Positions 55,331-64,000 of a DNA stretch of 64,000 bases are shown piece after piece. Numbering within the stretch: the stretch's first letter is position 1; each line of letters starts with the position of its first letter. The stretch is from Variimorphobacter saccharofermentans (GTDB taxonomy: Bacteria > Bacillota > Clostridia > Lachnospirales > Lachnospiraceae). The position numbers and the translations under genes are program-made. Under the pieces are notes generated by a model. The model worked only from the letters and a program-made list of their open reading frames with translations. It did no database searches and had not been told where the DNA came from. The DNA lies in assembly GCF_014174405.1 (NCBI RefSeq), contig NZ_JACEGA010000001.1:3942501-4006500 (forward strand), given 5' to 3'.

Positions 55331-55924
55331 ATGGGGCAGGGATCTGTAACAAAGGAACGGATCTTTCAGGTAGCACTGAAGACCTTTGCGTTACACGGTT
55401 TTGAAGGTGCACGTATGGATAAGATAGCTGCCGAAGTCGGTATTAATAAAGCTTCTCTTTACTTTCATTTTAAAAGTAAGGAAGATATTTTTCGGGAGCT
55501 TTTTCAAGATATTATAAAGAAATACCAGGATAAGATGAAGACAATCGTTACTGGATTCAAAGATATGCCATGTAAAGAGCGTTTAAAGGCGATATATCAA
55601 GAATATCTGGAATACAATTTGGATAATGCTGAAATGGATTTCTGGAATCGGATATATTATTTGCCACCCTCCAATCTGAGAGAAGAAATTATTTCGATTA
55701 CTTCAGAAAGCAAGAAAGAATTTATTGCTGATCTGGCTATTATTATGGAGGAAGGTATAAAGAAAAAGGAACTTCAGCCAATGAATCCCTATCATATGGC
55801 GAACGCATTTTACTATATTCTGACCTGTATCGATTTATCGTCAGACTTAATGGATAAGGAACAGGCTCTCTTAGAAATGGATAGCTGTTTTGAAGTTCTA
55901 TGGAATGGAATAAAAGGTATGTAA
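55331..55924 (+). CDS. TetR/AcrR-family regulator
   Basis: 197 residues from ATG at 55331 (MGQGSVTKERIFQVALKTFA), chosen because GGAGG precedes it; a longer frame to 55211 includes the promoter. Helix-turn-helix DKIAAEVGINKASLYFHFKS at about 30-50. The helical C-terminal part is the ligand-binding core. It lies directly upstream of an aldo/keto reductase and both have similar palindromes in front. Confidence 0.92.
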   Translation: MGQGSVTKERIFQVALKTFALHGFEGARMDKIAAEVGINKASLYFHFKSKEDIFRELFQDIIKKYQDKMKTIVTGFKDMPCKERLKAIYQEYLEYNLDNAEMDFWNRIYYLPPSNLREEIISITSESKKEFIADLAIIMEEGIKKKELQPMNPYHMANAFYYILTCIDLSSDLMDKEQALLEMDSCFEVLWNGIKGM

Positions 55925-55950
55925 GTACCTTTTATTTTATCATCATTATT

Positions 55951-55968
55951 CTACCAACTAGTAGGTAG
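55951..55968 (+). promoter_or_regulatory. TetR operator upstream of the aldo/keto reductase
   Basis: CTACCAACTAGTAGGTAG, near-perfect palindrome with the same ACCAAC half-site as the operator at 55288. It lies between the regulator stop and the reductase start. Confidence 0.7.
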
Positions 55969-56046
55969 ATGTAGTGTCAGAATCGAAAACTTTTGAAAAT
56001 AAAGAGTCATTTTGAAAGATTAATAATTTAAAAGGAGGACATTTAT

Positions 56047-57030
56047 ATGGAACAAAGAGTTTTAGGAAGATCAGGTATTAAGGTAAGCCCTATGGGCCTG
56101 GGCAGCTGGGCTATCGGAGGTCAATTTTACATGGACAATAAAATTGATGGCTATGGTGAGACCGACGATCGCATGTCAATCGCAGCAATCCAAACCGCGC
56201 TGGATTTAGGTATCAACTTTATCGACACCTCAGATTCTTATGGCATTGGACATAGTGAACAGTTAATCGGAGAGGCTATAAAGGGTCGTAGATCTGAGAT
56301 CGTTCTCGCCACCAAGTTCGGTTACATTGGTAGTGAAGCGACAAAAACCCTTCATGGTTACAACGTATCTCCGGATTATATTGAAAGAGCCTGCGATGCT
56401 TCTTTGAAACGTCTCCAGACAGATTATATTGACCTCTATCAGCTTCACGTGTGGGAAATTAGTCTCTCGGAGATTGAATCTGTAATCCCAACCCTTGAAA
56501 AACTCGTCTCCAAAGGAAAGATCAGAACTTATGGCTGGAGTACAGATTTAACAAGCGGTGCCAAATTATTTGCAGAGCAACAAAACTGTAGTGCCATTCA
56601 GCAACAGTTAAATATCCTTGAGGGTAACCAGGAAATTACGAAGTTATGTGAGGAAAAGGGACTTGCCAGTATTAATCGAAGTCCTTTAGCAATGGGATTT
56701 TTAAGCGGTAAATTTAAGAGAGACACTACGATACCTAAGGACGATGTCCGCGGAGCTGGTCATTCCTGGGTGGGGATATTCAAGGATGGTAAACCAAATC
56801 CCGCTGCTTATGATAAACTGACTGCCATCCGTGACATTTTAACTACGGGAGGAAGGACTTTAGTTCAGGGATCCCTCGCTTGGATATGGGCTAAAAGTGG
56901 TGTTACCATTCCGATTCCAGGTTTTAAAACCGTAGAGCAAATTAAAGAAAATGCCAAAGCCATGGAATTTGGTCCACTTTCTCAAGATCAGATGATGGAA
57001 ATAGACAAAATATTAAAGAGTATGGATTAA
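56047..57030 (+). CDS. Aldo/keto reductase under TetR control
   Basis: 327 residues with AAGGAGG upstream. Catalytic residues: Asp and Tyr in FIDTSDSYGIGHSE, Lys in VLATKFGY, His in LYQLHVWE. C-terminal cofactor loop IPIPGFKTVEQIKENAKA. Probably induced by a toxic aldehyde or xenobiotic sensed by the TetR protein; the inducer is unknown. Confidence 0.93.
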   Translation: MEQRVLGRSGIKVSPMGLGSWAIGGQFYMDNKIDGYGETDDRMSIAAIQTALDLGINFIDTSDSYGIGHSEQLIGEAIKGRRSEIVLATKFGYIGSEATKTLHGYNVSPDYIERACDASLKRLQTDYIDLYQLHVWEISLSEIESVIPTLEKLVSKGKIRTYGWSTDLTSGAKLFAEQQNCSAIQQQLNILEGNQEITKLCEEKGLASINRSPLAMGFLSGKFKRDTTIPKDDVRGAGHSWVGIFKDGKPNPAAYDKLTAIRDILTTGGRTLVQGSLAWIWAKSGVTIPIPGFKTVEQIKENAKAMEFGPLSQDQMMEIDKILKSMD

Positions 57031-57065
57031 TTATGTTTACCCCCGATATTTTTTCATAGATGACG

Positions 57066-57103
57066 AAGGTCCCAGGATTTTAGCCCGAATTCTGGGACCT
57101 TTG
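57066..57103 (+). terminator. Terminator of the reductase gene
   Basis: AAGGTCCCAG pairs with CTGGGACCTT around TTTTAGCCCGAA, 35 bp after the stop. The T run is short. Confidence 0.65.
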
Positions 57104-57215
57104 CTATAATATCTCTTTGGGAATCCACTGTAGCAATTTATTGTTAATGCAGGCAAACCTAATCGTCCCCCTCCCATAGCACTCTATCTGGTTAGTTCAT
57201 ACAGGAAGTTAAGCC

Positions 57216-57962
57216 TTAATTTATTATGATCTTTCCCTTCCAATTCTCATTACAGTTCTGTGCTACAAGTAAACATTCTGAAGAGCTATCGGCTGATAAA
57301 ACTAAGTCTCCTTTATGTGACCAAATGGAGCTACAGCCACCAGCCTCCGTATCATAGTATGCTCCAACATAATTAGACATTAGAACGTTCATTGAATATT
57401 CCTTCGCAATATATTGTAAGCGTTTGAGCCCTTCTTGAATTCCATTAGTAGAGTAAAAGATACTTGCAGCATAATAATTAGATTTCTTGTTTTTAACATG
57501 CTGTATATGTTCATCATTTTCAATATCATAACATATCGCAAATGACAGATGCTCATTATTAAGTGTTATGTCCGGGTCATATTGTGTACTTAGGAAATAA
57601 TACTGCTCTTCTCCTTGATGTAGATACTTCTTAATATATATCATCTGATGATTGGCCGGTGTAAAAATAAACGAAGAAATATATAGTCGATTTTCCAACA
57701 ACAAAGGTGCACCAGCTACAATCATAATATCATGTTCTATTGAAGCATTTTGAAAACAAGCTAATCTGGAATCGTTGTTAATAAAACATTGTTCTCTTGC
57801 TAACTCTCGTTCGTATCCAGTGATCGATAATTCAGGAAAAATAATAATCTTTGCGTCATTTTGAGCCGCCAGCTTAATATAATCCATATGTTTTTCAATA
57901 TTTTGCTTATAATCCATCCTGACGGTCTTAATTTGTGCAACAGAGAAAATAGTATTACTCAT
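57216..57962 (-). CDS. Carbon-nitrogen hydrolase (nitrilase superfamily)
   Basis: 248 residues from ATG at 57962 (MSNTIFSVAQIKTVRM), with TGGAGG upstream. The catalytic triad Glu-Lys-Cys is visible as FPELSITGY, IYIKKYLHQGEE and FAICYDIENDEH. Members hydrolyse amides or omega-amidic acids. The substrate is not predictable. Confidence 0.9.
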   Translation of the reverse strand: MSNTIFSVAQIKTVRMDYKQNIEKHMDYIKLAAQNDAKIIIFPELSITGYERELAREQCFINNDSRLACFQNASIEHDIMIVAGAPLLLENRLYISSFIFTPANHQMIYIKKYLHQGEEQYYFLSTQYDPDITLNNEHLSFAICYDIENDEHIQHVKNKKSNYYAASIFYSTNGIQEGLKRLQYIAKEYSMNVLMSNYVGAYYDTEAGGCSSIWSHKGDLVLSADSSSECLLVAQNCNENWKGKIIIN

Positions 57963-58242
57963 ATAGAATACCTCCAATAATTAGATGGATACTTTATATC
58001 ACTGGAATACATTCAACATGCACCATGATGTTTTTTTATTATAAGCAAACTACAGCTCTATGTCGAATTAGAATTACTAAATTTACCTATTATCTGTATT
58101 TATTACATTTTACATATGTAGGCTTTCAGGGTCGATATCTCAGATGAGTAAATAACTTACGCTTTTAATTAGATGTCAATTGAGAACCAAATCGGATACG
58201 TCATATTTTGATTATGTGATTCATATAAGTTTAGACGTCTCA

Positions 58243-59451
58243 TCATGCTTCTTCTATGCTTTTTCTTATCTCATCTATATTATCCTTATTAACTATAGCC
58301 CAAAATATCCTGACTGGCCTTTTTCCTTTTAGCTCTTTTACATCAATGCAAGAATAAGATCCAAATCTCTCTTGTATCGTCTGTTTTATTGCTTTAATCT
58401 TCGCTCCTCGCTCTTTTCCCTCTAAACCATCAAATTGCAACAGTCTTTCTATCTCTATTGCAGTATCGACTATATTCCAATCATTTTCATCAAGAATTAT
58501 TTCATACATTAACTCAACAAGCGCAGCTCCGCAAGCCACAACCTGAATATTAAAATCAACCTTTGCATTCAAATAAAGGCTGTTAAAATCATTTATTGCC
58601 TTCTTTAATACTAGGTCATTTCCGCTGTCCGCTCTTTTATATCTAAGCATCTGAATTCTCACATCAGCTCTTATTTCATCTATATCAAATTTTATATTCC
58701 GACTCTCACACTCTTGCTGAGCACGCTCCAAATACTTATTCCTTACTTCATTAATATCAAGCTCTATAAAGTGTAAATGTGACAACATCCAAATATCATA
58801 AAATTGTTTTATTTGCTCGTCCAGTCTGTCATTTTGAACGCCTATAGTGTTTGGTCCAAGTGTGGTAAGCTTATCCGCAAACAAATGATTTAGTGACAAT
58901 ATTTGATATTCTGACTCACTGTTTACGGCAAATATATTACTGCCATTAACAAGCTTGTACTCGATAGGTCCTCTTTGCATAATGAACTCGACTTTTACTT
59001 CCTGAGTAGAATTATGCTTTTCATCACTTCTTAACTCTTTTGGAGTTAGTACAGATGGAACTTCAACATAGTATGTATAAAGTGGAAATGAGGTCTTTGG
59101 ATTACGCGGTTTATATTCCTTCCATGAGAAAACACCGCCATTTTCATTGAATTGACTCACTATAGTCTCAAGTACGTAATCAATCTCTTCCTTACTTCCA
59201 TTAAAAATCATGTCTATATCTATACTTGTTCTTTGTGCTTCTATCGGCAAGTAGAACTGTGTCGCTGCTCCACCCTTAAGTACTATTCTTTCTTTAAAAT
59301 TCTCCTGAATTTGCAGAAATAATTCTAAATCCCATAAGAACTTTTCCATTCTCTCCATGTTTTTAAAACCATATTCATGCATTCTGGCTTCAAAGGTTTC
59401 TCGAAGAAAAGCTTCTGGTTTATTGATTAATCTGTCCTTATATGATCCCAC
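58243..59451 (-). CDS. AbiEii/AbiGii-type nucleotidyltransferase toxin
   Basis: 402 residues from GTG at 59451 (GSYKDRLINKPEAF), placed 10 bp after the antitoxin stop with AGGAAA upstream. The NTP-transferase core reads VLKGGAATQFYLP then RTSIDIDMIF (G-S and DxD motifs). AbiEii toxins transfer nucleotides to RNA and act in abortive phage infection. The protein is somewhat longer than the simplest AbiEii proteins, with an extra C-terminal helical part. Confidence 0.9.
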   Translation of the reverse strand: MGSYKDRLINKPEAFLRETFEARMHEYGFKNMERMEKFLWDLELFLQIQENFKERIVLKGGAATQFYLPIEAQRTSIDIDMIFNGSKEEIDYVLETIVSQFNENGGVFSWKEYKPRNPKTSFPLYTYYVEVPSVLTPKELRSDEKHNSTQEVKVEFIMQRGPIEYKLVNGSNIFAVNSESEYQILSLNHLFADKLTTLGPNTIGVQNDRLDEQIKQFYDIWMLSHLHFIELDINEVRNKYLERAQQECESRNIKFDIDEIRADVRIQMLRYKRADSGNDLVLKKAINDFNSLYLNAKVDFNIQVVACGAALVELMYEIILDENDWNIVDTAIEIERLLQFDGLEGKERGAKIKAIKQTIQERFGSYSCIDVKELKGKRPVRIFWAIVNKDNIDEIRKSIEEA

Positions 59452-59461
59452 AGTTTTCCTC

Positions 59462-60217
59462 CTAAATGTATTTAACAATTTCTTTTGCACCTTCAGATAC
59501 ATATTGATTTTCAACAATATATCTAATATCAAATTGTAAATTTCTCTTATATGACATAGTGATCATCTTCTGCTTATCTATTGCTCCGAGACGAATCATA
59601 TTGCTATATGTTCTTCCAAGCTCCTGTAACGACATAGGATATGCATTTCGTGTTATAGCATAAAACAAATCTATAAATGCTTTTTCAGTTAATGCAACAT
59701 TATTTTCAGAATAACTAAAATTGTCGGTGATATAGATAATAACATTAGGCCTCATAATTGAATTAATATAGTTGCTATCAAGGTTTTTCATCGTATTTGC
59801 TTTGATGGCTATTATTTCGTTTTCTTTAAGTAAACGTATAATTTCCTCTTCCGTATTCTTTTTCACAAATAACATAACTGGATATTCTTCCGGAATATGC
59901 TGCATGAATTTTAAAACAATATCTATTCCTGAAAAATAATAATCGTATCCTTCAGAATCTAAAATATACCCAACTTTTTTCGCTGTCTCTGAGAGGTATA
60001 CTGCCGATTTCCCTTTTATCTCATTAAGTGAATAAACCCCATTCCTAATTCTTTTTAAATAACCTTCCTTTACCAAATTATATATAACCCAATATATACT
60101 ATTTGCTTTTAGATCCGGGAATAGTAACGAAATATCAGACACCATAATATATACCTGATTACTTAAATTTTCTTTAATTATATTGTATTTAGCTTCTAGT
60201 GATGAGGGTTTCTTCAT
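59462..60217 (-). CDS. AbiEi-type antitoxin/regulator
   Basis: 251 residues from ATG at 60217, with AAGGAG upstream. A winged-helix N-terminus (VSDISLLFPDLKANSIYWVI then KEGYLKRIRNGVYSL) is followed by the AbiEi_1 C-terminal domain (SETAKKVGYILDSEGYDYYF). AbiEi autorepresses its operon by binding inverted repeats, which are visible upstream at 60244-60264 and 60332-60352. Confidence 0.88.
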   Translation of the reverse strand: MKKPSSLEAKYNIIKENLSNQVYIMVSDISLLFPDLKANSIYWVIYNLVKEGYLKRIRNGVYSLNEIKGKSAVYLSETAKKVGYILDSEGYDYYFSGIDIVLKFMQHIPEEYPVMLFVKKNTEEEIIRLLKENEIIAIKANTMKNLDSNYINSIMRPNVIIYITDNFSYSENNVALTEKAFIDLFYAITRNAYPMSLQELGRTYSNMIRLGAIDKQKMITMSYKRNLQFDIRYIVENQYVSEGAKEIVKYI

Positions 60218-60243
60218 AGACATCTCCTTAATCTATAATCATG

Positions 60244-60264
60244 CCGCAAATATAATATTTGCGG
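60244..60264. promoter_or_regulatory. AbiE operator palindrome 1
   Basis: CCGCAAATAT-A-ATATTTGCGG, a perfect 10-bp inverted repeat 27 bp upstream of the antitoxin start. Its reverse complement is exactly the second palindrome. Confidence 0.8.
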
Positions 60265-60331
60265 TTACTTTTATGATTACAATTTCTTTTCTCTATTATA
60301 CAACTATAATAAAATAAAATCAATAAAATAG

Positions 60332-60352
60332 CCGCAAATATTATATTTGCGG
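60332..60352. promoter_or_regulatory. AbiE operator palindrome 2
   Basis: CCGCAAATAT-T-ATATTTGCGG, extended outward by AAAATAG and CTATTTT to a perfect longer palindrome followed by T residues. It may work as both operator and bidirectional terminator. Confidence 0.75.
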
Positions 60353-60429
60353 CTATTTTTTTATTTAAATATAAAAATATACCATTGTAATATTGATTAT
60401 AAATACTACAATAAAACTGTGACGATCAT

Positions 60430-61068
60430 CTATTTCGAAACCGCCCCTATAATCACTGTTCCAATCCAAATAATCGAAGCCACAATAGCAAGCGCCAATA
60501 TGATAAACCATGCTATCGTCACCTTAACACATCGTTTTTCTTTTAGTGCTAATACCATCATGGATATCACATCTACCGTGAAGAAGAACTGAAAGATGCT
60601 CGTAATAACTGAGAGAAACTTTCCATGAATCTTTTCTTTATAGGACATCCATATATATCCTACGGAAAATGGCGCCGCACCCACCATTGCAATCCATCCC
60701 AAAATTGATAGAGTAGTTGCAATCGTTGGTCCAACAAACGCCATGATAACGACGGGTGTAAACATAAGCAATAACGAAAGTACAATTGTCAATCCTCCAA
60801 CAATATATAAAGGAATTAATGAATACTTGATTAGGATTGCGCAATTCAGTAACCTGATTCTACCAACCTTATCTTTAAGCAAGATAACTACAATAAGATT
60901 GATAATCCCTAAAAATAATGGGAATTCACAAGACCAGATCGCAAGCTTTTCACTCTCCATAATGCTATTTACTACAGCAAAAATAACTGGATAAATATAT
61001 ATAGCAAGTGCATAAAATCCGGCTAATATGTATATTGGATGAAATCCTTTTTTATACTGATCATTCAC
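60430..61068 (-). CDS. DUF6652-like six-helix membrane protein
   Basis: 212 residues with about six hydrophobic helices (residues about 12-33, 47-63, 83-105, 108-135, 150-170, 182-207) and short loops. Resembles the small DUF6652-like membrane proteins; family assignment is uncertain. No partner nearby. Confidence 0.6.
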   Translation of the reverse strand: MNDQYKKGFHPIYILAGFYALAIYIYPVIFAVVNSIMESEKLAIWSCEFPLFLGIINLIVVILLKDKVGRIRLLNCAILIKYSLIPLYIVGGLTIVLSLLLMFTPVVIMAFVGPTIATTLSILGWIAMVGAAPFSVGYIWMSYKEKIHGKFLSVITSIFQFFFTVDVISMMVLALKEKRCVKVTIAWFIILALAIVASIIWIGTVIIGAVSK

Positions 61069-61083
61069 AATAAACTACCTCAC

Positions 61084-61250
61084 TTATTTCGGTACTTGAA
61101 TCGTATCTAACATATATTGCCCTACCACGTTAATATCAGGAGTAGTACCGTCACCCACATCCGTAACTGCTATATCAATCAGATAATTATTTATGTATAA
61201 ATCATAGAGTACCTGCTTAATTACATATTCTTTACCTTCTATTTTTTTTG
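61084..61250 (-). pseudogene. C-terminal remnant of an unknown protein
   Basis: An open frame without start reads IEGKEYVIKQVLYDLYINNY then IAVTDVGDGTTPDINV and ends VPK. The codon pattern looks genuine; the N-terminal part is missing. Family not recognised. Confidence 0.45.
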
Positions 61251-61366
61251 AAAGTTATATTGAAATCTTCAAGTATTACTACAACTTTATTCGAATTTAT
61301 ACCCTAGGCTTAAAATTAATGTTCCCTTCCTTGCTGTATATTATTAGGCAAGCCTCTGCGGGCATC

Positions 61367-62158
61367 TTACTTTCTTACTTCCAGGTATTCCTGATATACT
61401 TTGCTCCAAATATAGTTCTTTAATTCCAAAAATCTTGGTTCCATTCTGGTTTCCTGGCTACGTGGATGCGGAATATCAATATCCACAATTTCCTTAACGC
61501 ATCCGGGTCTTGCACTCATAATCACTACCTTCTGTCCCAGAATGATCGCTTCATCTACATCATGAGTAATAAAGTAACAGGTCTTTCTCTCTTTTTCCCA
61601 GGTCTCAAGAAGCTCCTGCTGAAGCTGTGTTCTGGTCTGGGCGTCCAAAGCACCGAAGGGCTCGTCCATCAAAAGGATGGATGGGTTCACCGCATATGCT
61701 CTTGCTATGGCAACTCTTTGCTTCATACCGCCGGACAGCTCCTTGGGATAATGGTTCACAAAGTCCTCAAGCTGTACCATTTTGATATACTTCATCGCAA
61801 TCTCTTCTGCTTCTTTTCCCTTAATTCCTTTCAGCTTTAATCCGAACATTACGTTCTTCTTCACTGTCAACCAGGGAAATAATGCATACTGTTGGAATAC
61901 CACGCCTCGTTCAATTCCGGTTCCGGATACTTCCTTTCCATCGCAGAACACTTTACCGGAGGTTGGTGTATCAAGACCTGCTATAATATTTAATAAGGTG
62001 GATTTACCACATCCCGAAGGTCCAACAACAGTAATAAATTCATTCTCTTTAATGTCCAAGCTGACGCCGTTAAGCGCAACCATTTCGCCATTTCTGGTGT
62101 TAAACACCTTGCGGACATTATCTATTTTCACTTTTACACTTCTCTCTTCTCCTGCCAT
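61367..62158 (-). CDS. ABC transporter ATPase (nitrate/sulfonate/taurine type)
   Basis: 263 residues. Walker A GPSGCGKSTLLNIIAGL at about 43-59, signature LSGGMKQRVAIARA, Walker B LLMDEPFGALDAQTR, switch ITHDVDEAIIL. The Q-loop is FQQYALFPW. Subfamily SsuB/TauB/NrtD. It starts 25 bp inside the end of the permease gene, so the two are coupled. Confidence 0.93.
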   Translation of the reverse strand: MAGEERSVKVKIDNVRKVFNTRNGEMVALNGVSLDIKENEFITVVGPSGCGKSTLLNIIAGLDTPTSGKVFCDGKEVSGTGIERGVVFQQYALFPWLTVKKNVMFGLKLKGIKGKEAEEIAMKYIKMVQLEDFVNHYPKELSGGMKQRVAIARAYAVNPSILLMDEPFGALDAQTRTQLQQELLETWEKERKTCYFITHDVDEAIILGQKVVIMSARPGCVKEIVDIDIPHPRSQETRMEPRFLELKNYIWSKVYQEYLEVRK

Positions 62159-62913
62159 CCTGTAAACCTACCTTCTAAGAATTTCACTAATTTTTCAACC
62201 AACATTCCGATAATACCAATAATAATGATGTATAATAACATAGGCGCTGATTCAAAGCTGTTATTCAATGATCGAATTCTCATACCCAGACCGGCAACCG
62301 CTCCCGTTGATTCTGCTGCGATCAGTGTTGTTAATGCGGTAGAGCTTCCCAGTCTGATTGCTGTAATGATAAATGGTAAGGTTGCAGGTGCAATTACCTT
62401 AAAGAAAATATCCTTATCGCTTGCGCCTAATACCTTTGCTGCCTTAATCAGAGTATGATCCACATTAATAACACCCTGATATATAGTAACTGTCATGATT
62501 AGAAAGGTTGCTATGGTAATAACGATAATCTGTGGTTTACGTCCGACACCTGCTGATATAACGATCAAAGGAACGTATGCCAGAGGCGGAATATTACGTA
62601 TAAACTGGATCCATGGTTCGATGATATTTCTGACCGGTGCATACCATGCCATTAATATTGCCACCGGTAGGGATAATATAAAGCCAATTCCAAACCCTGC
62701 TATTACCGAAATTAAACTGCTTGATATATCCGTCCAGAACACTCCTCGCGAAATCATAGTTCCCATTGCCTTTAATGTAACAACTACATTCGGAAAGCTT
62801 CTTGCCGTCTGTGGATTGAGTGACAAAAGATACCACAAAACCATTGCTGTCGCAAATGACATCGCTAACCAAGCCAATTTGGGAATTTTGCCGACCTTCT
62901 TTTTATTTTTCAT
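62134..62913 (-). CDS. ABC transporter permease (SsuC/TauC type)
   Basis: 259 residues from ATG at 62913 (MKNKKKVGKIPKLAWL), with GGAGG upstream. About six membrane helices and the coupling EAA loop KAAKVLGASDKDIFFKVIAP followed by LPFIITAIRLG. Works with the ATPase downstream. The solute-binding protein gene is not in the window, so the substrate is unknown. Confidence 0.93.
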   Translation of the reverse strand: MKNKKKVGKIPKLAWLAMSFATAMVLWYLLSLNPQTARSFPNVVVTLKAMGTMISRGVFWTDISSSLISVIAGFGIGFILSLPVAILMAWYAPVRNIIEPWIQFIRNIPPLAYVPLIVISAGVGRKPQIIVITIATFLIMTVTIYQGVINVDHTLIKAAKVLGASDKDIFFKVIAPATLPFIITAIRLGSSTALTTLIAAESTGAVAGLGMRIRSLNNSFESAPMLLYIIIIGIIGMLVEKLVKFLEGRFTGWQEKREV

Positions 62914-63122
62914 ATTAACCTCCATTTTGTCGATAACCCACGAATTTGGGCGCCAGCACAAATTCGCTCTCCTTTATCATTTCAAATAATACTTTTTTGT
63001 TATAATGTTATTTTAGCATTCTGCCTGTAAATTATAAGGTTGAAATTTTTTCACCCTTTTTTCTTCCGGGATAAGGTGCTTACATAATAGGTAGTAGCTA
63101 TATGATGCAAAGGAGTGAATTC

Positions 63123-64000
63123 ATGAATATAACATTAAAGTCCGAGGGCTATCAAATCACAGTCAATACCATAGGAGCCGAGCTAAAATTCTTCCAAGCT
63201 CCATCCGGTAAAGAATTTATCTGGAATGCAGACCCTGCTTATTGGATGCGTTCCTCACCCCTGTTATTTCCCAGTATCGGTAATGTGAGAGATAATAAAA
63301 CGATTATAAATGGTACAGAGTACCCTATGCCAAAGCATGGCTTTTGCAGGGATATGGAATTTACCGTGGTATCCTCCGGTAAAGCTCATGCAACCTTTTC
63401 ATTAGCATCTAATGAAGATACCTTGAAATATTATCCCTACCATTTTGAATTATTACTTTCCTATGAACTGAATGGGAATAAAATAAAGGTAGTCTATGAA
63501 GTATGTAACAAATCCGAAGAGATTATGTATTACCACATCGGAGCTCATCCGGGATTTATGTGCCCCTTAGAGGTAGGAGAAACCCTTGAGGATTATGTAT
63601 TGCAATTAGATCAGAAGGAACATATCTCATCCATCGTATATGACCTCCAAAAGCTCTGCTTTCAATCATCAAAGGCTGGTATCACTTTAGAAGACAGCCC
63701 CCTTCTTCCTCTATCTGCAGAATTGTTCGATCAGGATGCCATTTATTTTCGTCATACCGGCTCACATGGTGTCAGCCTGCTTAATCCGGTAACAAAGAAG
63801 GGGATTCATATGGCTTATCCCGACTTTTCTTCCATTGCCTTTTGGACACCTGCCGGTGGTAATGCCCCATTTCTTTGCCTGGAGCCCTGGAATGGCGCAG
63901 CCATATTCGACGATGAGGATGATGTGTTCTCTCACAAGAGGGACATTCAGTCTCTTAAACCGAATGAGGCCGCATTCTATAAGCTGGAGATTTCATTACT
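63123..64000 (+). CDS. Aldose-1-epimerase-like protein (cut by window edge)
   Basis: At least 292 residues, running off the window. AAAGGAGTG site upstream. It opens MNITLKSEGYQITVNTIGAE then FIWNADPAYWMRSSPLLFPS, YPMPKHGFCRDMEF and HIGAHPGFMCPLE, with LCLEPWNGAA near the end. This matches aldose-1-epimerase family members of the LacX type, which may act on sugar anomers or hexose-6-phosphates. Confidence 0.9.
   Translation, partial: MNITLKSEGYQITVNTIGAELKFFQAPSGKEFIWNADPAYWMRSSPLLFPSIGNVRDNKTIINGTEYPMPKHGFCRDMEFTVVSSGKAHATFSLASNEDTLKYYPYHFELLLSYELNGNKIKVVYEVCNKSEEIMYYHIGAHPGFMCPLEVGETLEDYVLQLDQKEHISSIVYDLQKLCFQSSKAGITLEDSPLLPLSAELFDQDAIYFRHTGSHGVSLLNPVTKKGIHMAYPDFSSIAFWTPAGGNAPFLCLEPWNGAAIFDDEDDVFSHKRDIQSLKPNEAAFYKLEISL

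Overview
The window looks like a chromosomal segment of a low-GC, spore-forming Gram-positive anaerobe, most likely from the Lachnospiraceae / Clostridium cluster XIVa. The support is a YyaC-type sporulation protein, a SpoIIQ-like LytM protein, a NiaR (3H) regulator, separate secD and secF genes, small Cys-rich and DUF families typical of Lachnospiraceae, and a large GH51 arabinofuranosidase. The organism is inferred from gene content only.

Layout. 1-10 kb is mostly core: a DUF5711-type protein, an MPN-like/LysM membrane protein, yyaC, a coiled-coil membrane protein, a 243-bp palindrome, secF-secD, then small ACT, DUF6472 and glyoxalase-like genes. 10-13.4 kb has an AAA ATPase, two HAD phosphatases and an adenosine deaminase whose upstream partners (an unrecognised gene and a PHP phosphoesterase) are broken. 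14-18.1 kb holds two nested IS66 elements. 18-23.1 kb carries an AlkD-like protein, an ECF sigma factor, a hydrolase, small genes, a truncated DUF5131 gene, a recombinase-like fragment and an XRE regulator. 23.6-28.1 kb is an unknown five-gene plus-strand operon running into a decayed Tn7-like module (tnsD', tnsB', tnsA) with an iterated GAAAAA array, stopping just beyond recR. 28.5-35.4 kb is core again: recR, ebfC, dnaX, an HD-GYP gene overlapping dnaX, a VanY-like peptidase, niaR and a SpoIIQ-like gene, followed by a 40-aa Cys-rich peptide gene, a nitroreductase and an HxlR regulator.

A tRNA-Gly(CCC) gene at 37.5 kb begins an accretion region reaching about 54.9 kb. The 3' end of the tRNA recurs at 48.65, 48.87 and 54.91 kb; the first, second and last copies are each followed by a different strong hairpin. 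The segments between hold (i) a decayed double-glycine bacteriocin locus (C39 ABC transporter fragment, precursor remnant without a start, two accessory proteins, HlyD-like adaptor, TolC-like coiled-coil protein), (ii) a transposase pseudogene split by a palindromic insertion, (iii) a DUF6431 / DDE transposase / ExeA-ATPase element, (iv) a toxin-antitoxin pair and a 41-aa Ser/Lys-rich peptide between 70-bp direct repeats, and (v) the GH51 enzyme and an aldo/keto reductase. A repeated element with apparently compensating stems lies near the tRNA and near the degenerate tRNA end and is a candidate structured RNA or attachment element.

55-64 kb has a TetR regulator and aldo/keto reductase with paired operators, a carbon-nitrogen hydrolase, an AbiE toxin-antitoxin pair with mirror-image palindromes, a membrane protein, a nitrate/sulfonate/taurine-type ABC transporter and the start of an aldose-1-epimerase-like gene cut by the window edge.

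The general theme is decay by internal deletion: at least five loci show two gene ends fused with the middle missing, and at least three frameshifts fall in or beside homopolymer runs.
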